5,875 nt of DNA, from the NCBI GenBank assembly GCA_027323595.1, contig DAHWBL010000319.1:1-5875 (forward strand). The letters are read 5' to 3'. Below the pieces are notes generated by a model. That model was not told where the DNA came from. It did not search any database and was given only the letters and a program-made list of their open reading frames with translations. Positions 1 through 5,875 of this stretch are shown in pieces; positions within the stretch are counted from its first letter, which is position 1, and each line of letters begins with the position of its first letter. The position numbers were made by a program, and so were the translations under genes. The DNA is from Acetobacteraceae bacterium. GTDB taxonomy: Bacteria; Pseudomonadota; Alphaproteobacteria; Acetobacterales; Acetobacteraceae.

Positions 1-1306
1 GAAAGAAGCCCGCGGCATCATCCAGAAGGTGATGGACGCCGCCGCCGCCCGCGAGGCCGCCCGCAAGGCGCGCGAACTCACCCGCCGCAAGGGCGTGCTC
101 GACGTCTCCACCCTGCCCGGCAAGCTCGCCGACTGCCAGGAACGCGACCCGGCGAAATCCGAAATCTTCCTCGTCGAGGGTGACAGCGCCGGCGGCTCGG
201 CCAAACAGGGCCGCGACCGCAAATCGCAGGCCATCCTGCCGCTCAAAGGCAAGATCCTCAATGTCGAGCGCGCCCGCTTCGACCGCATGCTCGGCAGCGC
301 TGAAATCGGCACGCTGATCACCGCCCTTGGCACCGGCATCGGCCGCGGCGAGCCCGAGCAGGGCGGCTTTGATGTCGCCAAGCTGCGCTACCACCGCATC
401 GTCATCATGACCGACGCCGACGTGGACGGCTCGCACATCCGCACCCTGCTGCTCACCTTCTTCTTCCGCCAGATGCCCGAGCTGATCGAGCGCGGCCATC
501 TCTACATCGCCCAGCCGCCGCTGTATCGCGCCAAGCGCGGCAACGATGAGCGCTACCTGAAAGATGACGACGCGCTCGAGGCTTTTCTGCTCGACAAGGT
601 TCTGGCCGACGCCACCCTCGCCTATGCCGACGGGCGCACCCTCGCCGGTGCCGAGCTCGCCGACGAGGCGATCTGGCTGCGCGAGGCCTCGCTCACGCTC
701 AACCGCCTCGCCGCCAGCGCGCCGGTGGAGCTGCTCGAACAGGCCGCCATCGCCGGCGTGCTCACCTCCGATCTCGCCCGCGCCCAGGCCGGCGCGCAGG
801 CGCTGGCTGGGCGGCTCGACGCGATCTCGCTGCCCAACGAACGCGGCTGGATGGTGCTCGCCGACGCCGCCGGGCTCACGCTGGCGCGCACCGTGCGCGG
901 CGTCGCCGAACGCCACCTGATCGACGCCGCGGCCCTGCGCAGCGCCGACGCGCGCTGGCTCGATGACCGCCTCGCCGCCCTGGCCGGCCGCTTCGCCTCC
1001 CCCGCCACGCTCGATCTGGGCAGCTCCCCCGCCCGCGTCGCCGGCCCGGCCAGCGCCTTCGAGCGCATCATCACCCACGGCCGCAAGGGCCTCGCCATCC
1101 AGCGCTTCAAGGGCCTGGGCGAGATGAACCCCGAACAGCTGTGGCGCACCACGCTCGACCCGGCGGTGCGCACCCTGCTCCAGGTCCGCGTCGGCGACGC
1201 CGAGGACGCGGCACAGGTTTTCTCCACCCTGATGGGCGACATCGTCGAACCCCGCCGCGACTTCATCGTCGCCAACTCGCTGAAAGTCGCCAACCTCGAC
1301 GTGTGA
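1..1306 (+). CDS. gyrB: DNA gyrase subunit B, C-terminal part (5' end outside window)
   Basis: GyrB is the ATPase subunit of type II topoisomerase GyrA2GyrB2, which introduces negative supercoils into the chromosome. The first full codon is at base 2, giving 434 residues, about half of a usual Gram-negative GyrB; the ATPase domain lies to the left of the window. The TOPRIM domain is intact: EGDSAGGSAKQG starts at fragment residue 59, with the catalytic Glu at bases 176-178, and the metal-binding DADVD is at residues 138-142. The run KQGRDRKSQAILPLKGK is GyrB-like rather than ParE-like. Residues matching E. coli Asp426 and Lys447, positions linked to quinolone resistance, are wild type (D61, K82). 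A poorly conserved Ala/Leu-rich stretch at about 195-355 fits the Gram-negative insert. The tail motif QRFKGLGEMNPEQLW (367-381) and the ending LMGDIVEPRRDFI are typical. It converges on the efflux gene with no gap. Confidence 0.97.
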   Translation, partial: KEARGIIQKVMDAAAAREAARKARELTRRKGVLDVSTLPGKLADCQERDPAKSEIFLVEGDSAGGSAKQGRDRKSQAILPLKGKILNVERARFDRMLGSAEIGTLITALGTGIGRGEPEQGGFDVAKLRYHRIVIMTDADVDGSHIRTLLLTFFFRQMPELIERGHLYIAQPPLYRAKRGNDERYLKDDDALEAFLLDKVLADATLAYADGRTLAGAELADEAIWLREASLTLNRLAASAPVELLEQAAIAGVLTSDLARAQAGAQALAGRLDAISLPNERGWMVLADAAGLTLARTVRGVAERHLIDAAALRSADARWLDDRLAALAGRFASPATLDLGSSPARVAGPASAFERIITHGRKGLAIQRFKGLGEMNPEQLWRTTLDPAVRTLLQVRVGDAEDAAQVFSTLMGDIVEPRRDFIVANSLKVANLDV

Positions 1307-1309
1307 TCA
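1304..1309. other. Shared palindromic stop hexamer TGATCA
   Basis: The gyrB stop TGA (1304-1306) and the complement of the transporter stop (TCA, 1307-1309, TGA on the minus strand) abut to form the palindrome TGATCA. The two convergent genes therefore have no intergenic base. Any transcript that ends after its stop codon must run into the antisense strand of the other gene. Confidence 0.95.
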
Positions 1310-2479
1310 CCCGCGCGGGCGCAGCCGCGCGGCCACCACCGCCAGCACCGAGGCCGCCAGCATCACCGCGCCCATCGGCACCGTGCCCGCGCCCGCCAGC
1401 ATCGCCACCGTCGCGCCGCCGATCGCGCCAAGCCCGTACTGCACCGTGCCCAGCAGCGCCGAGGCGCTGCCGGCCTGGCCCGCATGCCGCGCGAGCGCCC
1501 CCACCGCCGCGTTGGGCGACATCCACCCCGTCGCCGCCAGCATCGCCGTCAGCGGGATGGTCAATCCCCAGAAACCGCTGATGCCACCAAAGCAGAACAC
1601 CGCCACCGCCGCCGACGACACGGCGAACAGCCCCACCCCCCAGCCCAGCAGCCGCGCGCTGCCCACCCGCACCGCGAGCAGCCCGTTGATCTGCGTCGCG
1701 GCGATGAAGGCAAGCGCGTTGGCGCCAAACATCTGCCCGCTGCCCACCGGTGTCAGACCGAAACGATGCTGGTAGATGCCCGGCACCCCGCCCAGATAGG
1801 CGAACACCGCGAGCGCCACCGACCCCGCCACCAGCGCATGCGCGGCGAACACCGGCTCGATCAAAATCGCCCGCCACCGCCGCAGCAGCCCGATCAGATC
1901 CACCCGCATCCGGTCCTGCGGTGCGAGGCTGTCCGGCAGCGCCCACGCGGCAAGCATAATCGCGGCCACGCCGAACCCGGCCTGAAACCAGAAAATCCCG
2001 CGCCAGCCTGTCACGTTGATCAGCAGCCCGCCCAGGCTCGGGGCCAAAATCGGTGCCGCGCCCATCACCAGCATCTGCTGCGACATCAGCCGCGCGGCGC
2101 GGTTGCCGGTGACATGATCGCGCACGATGGCGCGCGGGATCACCATCCCCGCCGAGCCGCCGATCGCGCCGAGCACCCGCCACACCGCAAGCCCCGCCAT
2201 CCCCGAGGCCAGCGCGCAGCCCACGCTCGACACCGTGAACAGCCCCATCCCCAGCAGCAGCGGCCATCGCCGGCCGAAGCGGTCCGACAGCGTACCCTGC
2301 ATCACCTGGCCGATGCCAAGCCCCAGCAGCCACGCCGCCAGCGTGATCTGCGATGCCCCCGCCGCGGCGGCGAACTCCGTCTCGATCGCCGGCAGGCCGG
2401 GCAGATACATGTCGGTCGCCAGCGGCCCGACCGCGCTCACAAAGCCCAGCAGCAGGGGCAGCCATTTCGGAACGTTCAT
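1307..2479 (-). CDS. Bcr/CflA family multidrug efflux MFS transporter
   Basis: A 390-residue inner-membrane major facilitator of the DHA1 drug:H+ antiporter type, predicted to export small toxic compounds; the substrate cannot be read from sequence. About 12 hydrophobic segments can be placed (near 7-27, 44-63, 74-91, 96-118, 135-155, 162-181, 210-232, 245-266, 275-295, 301-320, 339-362, 366-385), with a basic cytoplasmic loop around 185-209. TM1 holds LATDMYLPGLPAI (20-32), the Bcr/CflA signature. Motif A is GTLSDRFGRR (62-71), motif B includes R101, and the antiporter motif C region reads APILAPSLGG (142-151). The C-half AGSASALLGTVQYGLGAIGG (residues 336-355) matches the same subfamily. 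The ATG at 2479 is preceded by AAGG with seven bases of spacing, and this Shine-Dalgarno overlaps the upstream xerC stop codon, so it is probably translated from the xerC transcript. Length is normal and the gene looks intact. Exact family member (Bcr, CflA, other) is unresolved. Confidence 0.93.
   Translation of the reverse strand: MNVPKWLPLLLGFVSAVGPLATDMYLPGLPAIETEFAAAAGASQITLAAWLLGLGIGQVMQGTLSDRFGRRWPLLLGMGLFTVSSVGCALASGMAGLAVWRVLGAIGGSAGMVIPRAIVRDHVTGNRAARLMSQQMLVMGAAPILAPSLGGLLINVTGWRGIFWFQAGFGVAAIMLAAWALPDSLAPQDRMRVDLIGLLRRWRAILIEPVFAAHALVAGSVALAVFAYLGGVPGIYQHRFGLTPVGSGQMFGANALAFIAATQINGLLAVRVGSARLLGWGVGLFAVSSAAVAVFCFGGISGFWGLTIPLTAMLAATGWMSPNAAVGALARHAGQAGSASALLGTVQYGLGAIGGATVAMLAGAGTVPMGAVMLAASVLAVVAARLRPRG
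1311..1332. terminator. GC-only stem-loop just after the gyrB stop, possible terminator or 3'-end stabiliser
   Basis: Two copies of CCGCGCGG (1311-1318 and 1325-1332) flank the six-base loop GCGCAG. The octamer is its own reverse complement, so the copies can pair as an 8-bp all-G/C stem on either strand. It starts four bases after the gyrB stop and lies within the last codons of the opposing transporter gene. No T-run follows on +, so it is not a classical intrinsic terminator. It could slow polymerase, protect the gyrB mRNA 3' end, or simply reflect the GC-rich composition. Confidence 0.35.
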
Positions 2480-2486
2480 GCAAAAA

Positions 2487-2490
2487 CCTT
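2487..2490 (-). promoter_or_regulatory. Ribosome-binding site of the transporter, overlapping the xerC stop
   Basis: Read on the minus strand, TAAGG followed by TTTTTGC leads into the transporter ATG. TAA is the xerC stop (2491-2489) and AAGG (2490-2487) is the likely Shine-Dalgarno sequence, seven bases before the start. A ribosome ending xerC would sit on the site, so translational coupling or re-initiation is plausible. This is an inference from layout. Confidence 0.7.
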
Positions 2491-3406
2491 AAATTTTCGC
2501 GCGCGGATGCGCCGCCTGCCACACCGCCATCAGCCGCGCCGCATCGACATCGGTGTAGCGCTGGGTGGTGGACAGGCTGGCATGGCCGAGCAGCTCCTGG
2601 ATCGCGCGCAGATCAGCCCCGCCGGCGAGCAGATGGGTGGCGAAGGAATGCCGCAGCGCATGCGGCGTGGCATCCTCGCCAAGCCCGGCGAGGCGTCGAT
2701 ACTGCCGCATCGTCCGCTGCGCCACCCCCGCATCCAGCCGGCCGCCGCGCACCCCCACGAACAGCGGCGCATCTGCGCGCGGCGCCTGCGGATGCAGCCG
2801 CGCCCACGCCTCCAGCGCGTCGGCCACCGCCGCCAGCACCGGCACCAGCCGCTGCTTGCCGCCCTTGCCGGTGATCATCAGGCTGCCCCGCCGCGCCGCG
2901 CCCACCGCGACGAGATCAAGGCCCAGCGCCTCGCCGATGCGCAACCCGCAGCCATACAGCAGCGTGAACAGCGCCACGTCGCGCGCCTGCACCATCGGCG
3001 CATCCGACAGCTCGCCGATCTGCCCGGCCACCGCCAGCGCCGACGCCACCGGCAGCGGCCGCGGCAGCTTGCGGCGCGATCGCGGCGTCGCCAGCAGCCG
3101 CACCACGGTGTCGTCGATGCCGTGCCGGCGCGCCAGAAACCGAAAAAACCCACGCACCGCGGCCAGATTGCGCGCCCGCGTCGCCACCACCACCCCCTCG
3201 CCCGCCCGCCCGGCCTGCCAGCCGCGCAGATCGCCCGCCCGCAGCCCGGCCAGATCATCAAGGCTCGGCGGCCCGCCCAGATGCACCGCCATGAACCCCA
3301 CGAACTGCGCCAGGTCCGCGCCATAGGCGGCCACCGTGCGCGCCGCCGCCCGCCGCTCGGCGCGCAGATGCTCCAGATATTCCGCCACCGCCTGCTCGGC
3401 GCGCAT
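2489..3406 (-). CDS. xerC: Tyrosine recombinase XerC
   Basis: XerC acts with XerD at the chromosomal dif site to resolve chromosome dimers before cell division. With ATG at 3406 the protein has 305 residues, close to E. coli XerC. An N-terminal SAM-like core-binding domain spans about 4-95 (AVAEYLEHLRAERRAAARTV). The catalytic domain carries every expected residue: R156 (YGCGLRIGE), K181 (ITGKGGK), H249 and R252 (HALRHSFATH), H275 (ELLGHASLST) and nucleophile Y284 (TQRYT). The ending AAHPRAK resembles E. coli XerC rather than XerD, and the position divergent from priA also favours XerC. Start choice: the frame stays open to a TTG at 3457, but family similarity begins near residue 4 of the ATG form. 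AAGG lies 8 bases before a GTG at 3409 and 11 before the ATG, so GTG at 3409 is a close alternative. The transporter follows after nine bases. Confidence 0.93.
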   Translation of the reverse strand: MRAEQAVAEYLEHLRAERRAAARTVAAYGADLAQFVGFMAVHLGGPPSLDDLAGLRAGDLRGWQAGRAGEGVVVATRARNLAAVRGFFRFLARRHGIDDTVVRLLATPRSRRKLPRPLPVASALAVAGQIGELSDAPMVQARDVALFTLLYGCGLRIGEALGLDLVAVGAARRGSLMITGKGGKQRLVPVLAAVADALEAWARLHPQAPRADAPLFVGVRGGRLDAGVAQRTMRQYRRLAGLGEDATPHALRHSFATHLLAGGADLRAIQELLGHASLSTTQRYTDVDAARLMAVWQAAHPRAKI

Positions 3407-3456
3407 CACCGCGCGCGCCTTGTAAGCGCCCCGCGCCCGGTGCAGACACCCCGCCA

Positions 3457-5670
3457 ATGACCGACCCGACCCATCGGCCCAGCATAGAGCCCGCCGCCGC
3501 GCCGCGCCAAAGAAGCCGCCGGGTGCCGGTGCTGCTGCCCTACCCGTTCGCCGGCCCGTTCGATTACGCGGTCCCCCCCACGCTCGACCCCGCCCCCGGC
3601 GACGTCGTGCTGGTGCCGCTCGGCCGCCGCCAGGAGATCGGCGTGGTGTGGGATCGCGGCAGCGGCGAGCTGGTCGCCGAACAGCGCCTCAAGCCGATCA
3701 GCGCCCTGCTCGACACCCCACCGCTGCCCGCCAGCCTGCGCGGCTTCATCGACTGGGTGGCCGCCTACACCATCACCCCGCCCGGCGAGGTGATGGCCAT
3801 GGCGCTGCGGGTGCCAGCACTCGCCGCCCCGCCGGTCGCCACCGGCTGGCTGCCCGCCGGCGCCAACCAACCCACCACCAAGGGCCGCGCCAAGGTGCTG
3901 GACATCCTCGCCGACGCCACCGCGCGCACCACCGCCGAGCTCGCACGCGCCGCCGGGGTGAGCCCGGGCATGGTCACCGCCATGGCCCGCGCCGGCCTGC
4001 TGCGCGCGGTGACCCTGGCCACCCCCACCAGCTTCGCCACGCCCGACCTCGCCCGCCCCGGCCCGGCGCTGAACGACGAACAGCAGGCCGCCGCGGACAG
4101 CCTGCGCGCGGCGGTGCGCGCGCGCCAATTCTCCGCCACCCTGCTCGACGGCGTCACCGGCTCGGGCAAGACCGAGGTCTATCTGGAAGCCGTCGCGGCG
4201 TGTCTCGCTGAGGGCCGCCAAAGCCTGGTGCTGCTGCCCGAGATCGCGCTGTCGGCGCAATGGCTGGACCGCTTCGCCGCCCGCTTCGGCGTCGCCCCGG
4301 CGGTGTGGCACTCCGACCTCTCCCAGCGGGTGCGCCGGCAGACCTGGCGCGCGGTGGCGGCCGGCCAGGCGCCGGTGCTGGTCGGCGCCCGCTCCGCCCT
4401 GTTCCTGCCGTTCCCCGATCTGGGGCTGATCGTGGTGGACGAGGAGCACGAGACCGCCTTCAAGCAGGAAGAAGGCGTGATCTACCACGCCCGCGACATG
4501 GCGGTGGTGCGCGCCCGCCTCGCCGCCGCCCCGGTGGTGCTGGTCTCGGCCACCCCCAGCCTGGAGAGCCTCACCAACGCCCAGGCCGGGCGCTACCGCC
4601 ATCTGGAACTGACCGGCCGACACGGCGGCGCCAGCCTGCCCCAGGTCCGGCTGATCGATCTGCGCGACCACCCGCCGCCGCGCGGGCGCTTCCTGGCGCC
4701 GCCGCTGGTCGGCGCGATCACCGAGGCGCTGGGCCGCGGCGAGCAGGCGATGCTGTTCCTCAACCGCCGCGGCTACGCCCCGCTCACTTTGTGCCGCGCC
4801 TGCGGGCACCGCATGCACTGCCCGCATTGCACCGCCTGGCTGGTCGAGCACCGCGCCCGCGCCACCCTGCAATGCCACCATTGCGGCCACGCCGAACCGA
4901 TCCCCACCCATTGCCCGGTCTGCAAGGCCGAGGCGAGCCTGGTGCCGGTCGGCCCCGGCGTGGAGCGCATCACCGAAGAGGCGCGCGCGCTGTTTCCCAC
5001 CGCCCGGCTGCTGGTGATGGCGTCCGACACCATGCGCGGTCCGGCGGCGGCGGCGACCGCGGCGGCGGCGATCGAGCGGCGCGAGGTGGATCTGGTCATC
5101 GGCACCCAGATCGTCGCCAAGGGCTGGCATTTTCCGCATCTGACGCTGGTCGGCGTGGTCGATGCCGATCTGGGTCTGGCCGGCGCCGATCTGCGCGCCG
5201 CCGAGCGCACCATGCAGTTGCTGCACCAGGTCGGCGGTCGCGCCGGCCGCGCCGCCCATCCCGGCCAGGTGCTGCTGCAAACCTACACGCCCACCCACCC
5301 GGTGATGGCCGCCCTAGCCGCCTCCGACCTGCCCGGCTTCATGCGCGCCGAGGCCGCCGCCCGCGCGCCGGGCCACTGGCCGCCGTTCGGCCGTCTGGTG
5401 GCGCTGATCGTCTCCTCGCTCGACCCCGCTTCCGCCGACGCGGTGGCGCGCGATCTGGGCCAGGCCGCCCCGCACGGTCCGGGCATCAGCGTGCTCGGCC
5501 CCGCACCCGCGCCGCTCGCCCTGCTGCGCGGCCGCCACCGCCGCCGCCTGCTGCTGAAGCTGCGCCGCGACCTGCCCCACCAGCCATTGCTGCGCGACTG
5601 GCTCGCCCGCGTGCCGCACGGCACGGGCGTGCGGGTGGATGTGGATGTCGATCCGGTGAGCTTCATGTAG
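3457..5670 (+). CDS. priA: Primosomal protein N' (replication restart helicase PriA)
   Basis: PriA is a 3'-to-5' superfamily 2 helicase that recognises stalled or collapsed forks and reloads the replicative helicase. The 737-residue frame compares with 732 in E. coli. The 3'-DNA-binding domain starts near residue 23 (VPVLLPYPFAGPFDY). Helicase motifs follow: Walker A GVTGSGKTE (232-240, K238), Walker B DEEH (328-331), SATP (364-367), GTQIVAKGWHF (549-559) and motif VI QVGGRAGR (591-598). Eight cysteines for two zinc sites are present: C446, C449, C455, C458, C473, C476, C486, C489. The C-terminus ends in VDVDVDPVSFM, matching the conserved DVDP ending. The ATG at 3457 is kept as the outer bound but has no visible Shine-Dalgarno; GTG at 3523 has AGAAG seven bases upstream and may be the true start (715 residues). 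It is divergent from xerC, and probable atpH follows about 170 bases downstream. Confidence 0.96.
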   Translation: MTDPTHRPSIEPAAAPRQRSRRVPVLLPYPFAGPFDYAVPPTLDPAPGDVVLVPLGRRQEIGVVWDRGSGELVAEQRLKPISALLDTPPLPASLRGFIDWVAAYTITPPGEVMAMALRVPALAAPPVATGWLPAGANQPTTKGRAKVLDILADATARTTAELARAAGVSPGMVTAMARAGLLRAVTLATPTSFATPDLARPGPALNDEQQAAADSLRAAVRARQFSATLLDGVTGSGKTEVYLEAVAACLAEGRQSLVLLPEIALSAQWLDRFAARFGVAPAVWHSDLSQRVRRQTWRAVAAGQAPVLVGARSALFLPFPDLGLIVVDEEHETAFKQEEGVIYHARDMAVVRARLAAAPVVLVSATPSLESLTNAQAGRYRHLELTGRHGGASLPQVRLIDLRDHPPPRGRFLAPPLVGAITEALGRGEQAMLFLNRRGYAPLTLCRACGHRMHCPHCTAWLVEHRARATLQCHHCGHAEPIPTHCPVCKAEASLVPVGPGVERITEEARALFPTARLLVMASDTMRGPAAAATAAAAIERREVDLVIGTQIVAKGWHFPHLTLVGVVDADLGLAGADLRAAERTMQLLHQVGGRAGRAAHPGQVLLQTYTPTHPVMAALAASDLPGFMRAEAAARAPGHWPPFGRLVALIVSSLDPASADAVARDLGQAAPHGPGISVLGPAPAPLALLRGRHRRRLLLKLRRDLPHQPLLRDWLARVPHGTGVRVDVDVDPVSFM
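3481..3510 (-). promoter_or_regulatory. Candidate sigma70-type promoter for xerC and the efflux gene
   Basis: On the minus strand TTGGCG (3510-3505) and TATGCT (3486-3481) are separated by 18 bases; each matches four of six positions of TTGACA/TATAAT. Extended by one base, TTGGCGC also matches six of seven positions of the Caulobacter housekeeping -35 consensus as I recall it (TTGACGS). Transcription would start near 3475, leaving a leader of about 70 bases before the xerC ATG. The site lies inside priA if priA starts at 3457, but upstream of priA if it starts at 3523. Prediction only. Confidence 0.4.
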
Positions 5671-5682
5671 GCAACGCCGCCT

Positions 5683-5702
5683 GGCACCGCCTTTTCGGAG
5701 CC
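5683..5702 (+). other. Stem-loop downstream of priA
   Basis: GGCACCG (5683-5689) can pair with CGGAGCC (5696-5702) around the loop CCTTTT: six G-C pairs with one internal A-A mismatch. It begins 13 bases after the priA stop. No T-run follows, so it is at best an imperfect terminator or an mRNA 3'-end structure. Confidence 0.3.
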
Positions 5703-5761
5703 TGCGATGGACGCTCGCGGGGGCACGATTTGCTCCCTGCCTCTCACCTCACACCGCCGTG

Positions 5762-5790
5762 TTGCACCACGATACCCCCCATGCTAGAGG
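5762..5790 (+). promoter_or_regulatory. Candidate housekeeping promoter of the atp operon
   Basis: TTGCACC (5762-5768) and GCTAGAGG (5783-5790) are 14 bases apart. The Caulobacter housekeeping consensus, as I recall it, is TTGACGS, 10-14 bases, GCTANAWC; the -10 half matches its first six positions and the -35 half its TTG. Transcription would start near 5797, about 45 bases before the probable atpH start. Plausible, but inferred by eye. Confidence 0.4.
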
Positions 5791-5798
5791 CTCGCCGC

Positions 5799-5820
5799 GC
5801 CGGCACCGGGCCGGTATTTT
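5799..5820 (+). terminator. GC hairpin followed by ATTTT: weak intrinsic terminator or atpH leader structure
   Basis: CCGGC (5800-5804) pairs with GCCGG (5810-5814) around the loop ACCGG; a G-T pair (5799 with 5815) can extend the stem to six. ATTTT follows at 5816-5820. The shape resembles a short intrinsic terminator that could end priA transcripts. However, it lies downstream of the candidate atp promoter and some 20 bases before the probable start codon, so it may instead be a 5'-leader structure of the atp mRNA. Confidence 0.35.
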
Positions 5821-5839
5821 CACAACGGATCGGACCGAC

Positions 5840-5875
5840 GTGGCGGATACGACAGGCTCCGGAGCGACAGGCGGG
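5840..5875 (+). CDS. atpH: Probable ATP synthase F1 subunit delta, first 12 codons (3' end outside window)
   Basis: A GTG opens a frame reading (M)ADTTGSGATGG to the right edge. In many alphaproteobacteria priA is followed by atpHAGDC, and delta subunits there often begin with a short Thr/Gly/Ser-rich tail before the conserved AxRYAxAL motif, which would lie just beyond this window. The delta subunit forms part of the peripheral stalk joining F1 to the membrane Fo sector. GGA at 5832-5834 lies five bases before the GTG as a weak ribosome-binding site. Twelve residues cannot prove identity, so the call rests mainly on gene order. Confidence 0.55.
   Translation, partial: MADTTGSGATGG

Larger units (their letters stand above)
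5671..5839. other. Gap between priA and probable atpH
   Basis: No convincing gene lies here. The only notable forward ATG, at 5707, opens a frame of 26 codons with no family resemblance and no ribosome-binding site. The stretch is visibly less G/C-pure than its flanks and contains two stem-loops and a promoter-like pair, which suits a regulatory gap between two transcription units. Confidence 0.6.

Noticed and set aside
1263..2522. A 419-codon frame on - overlapping the transporter in another phase
   Set aside because: It shadows the transporter; only the 390-residue frame gives hydrophobic segments and MFS motifs.
2489..3406. Tyrosine recombinase as a sign of a phage, integron or genomic island
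   Set aside because: Its length, XerC-like ending and position next to priA mark it as the housekeeping resolvase. No attachment-site repeats, tRNA or other mobile genes are present.
3420..3448. Possible priA promoter TTGTAA, 17 bases, CAGACA on +
   Set aside because: The -10 half is a poor match, and with the ATG at 3457 it would leave almost no leader. Too weak to list as a feature.
3407..3457. Longer XerC starting at TTG 3457
   Set aside because: TTG is a rarer start, the added 17 residues have no family counterpart, and AAGG sits at a suitable distance from GTG 3409 and ATG 3406.
1484..3460. A 658-codon open frame on + running antisense through both the transporter and xerC
   Set aside because: Its translation is Arg/His/Pro/Gln-rich low-complexity sequence without any family motif, and it lies opposite two well-supported genes. 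In GC-rich DNA stop codons are scarce, so long antisense frames arise by chance.
3406..5298. A 630-codon open frame on - antisense to priA
   Set aside because: Gly/Ala/Arg/His-rich translation with no recognisable domain, opposite a priA with complete motifs. It is a composition artefact.
5707..5787. Possible 26-codon small gene starting at the ATG at 5707
   Set aside because: No ribosome-binding site and no resemblance to a known peptide. It overlaps the candidate promoter.

Overview
The window reads as core chromosome of a very GC-rich proteobacterium, most likely an alphaproteobacterium of the Acetobacterales/Rhodospirillales kind. The clues are the strong G/C preference at third codon positions, the divergent xerC/priA pair, priA apparently followed by the start of an ATP synthase operon (atpH first), a GyrB carrying the Gram-negative insert, and promoter-like sites resembling the Caulobacter housekeeping consensus. 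The lineage is an inference from gene order and composition, because no rRNA is present.

Layout, left to right: (1) the C-terminal half of gyrB on +, cut by the left edge and ending at 1306; (2) a Bcr/CflA-type drug-efflux MFS transporter on -, 1307-2479, convergent with gyrB, the two stop codons forming one TGATCA hexamer; (3) xerC on -, 2489-3406, nine bases upstream of the transporter and probably in the same transcript; (4) a short divergent control region; (5) priA on +, ending at 5670; (6) about 170 bases without a convincing gene, holding a stem-loop after priA, a promoter-like pair and a second stem-loop; (7) the first 12 codons of a probable atpH, GTG start at 5840, cut by the right edge.

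Three of the four substantial genes serve chromosome maintenance: supercoiling (GyrB), dimer resolution (XerC) and restart of stalled forks (PriA). The transporter is the accessory member, apparently expressed behind xerC. I found no insertion sequence, phage gene, CRISPR array, tRNA, rRNA or toxin-antitoxin pair, and no sign of a new biological system. What merits a second look is small-scale architecture: the shared stop hexamer, a strong GC hairpin just after gyrB, the xerC stop codon embedded in the transporter's ribosome-binding site, an uncertain priA start where AT-containing codons coincide with a candidate xerC promoter, and the promoter and leader in front of atpH.
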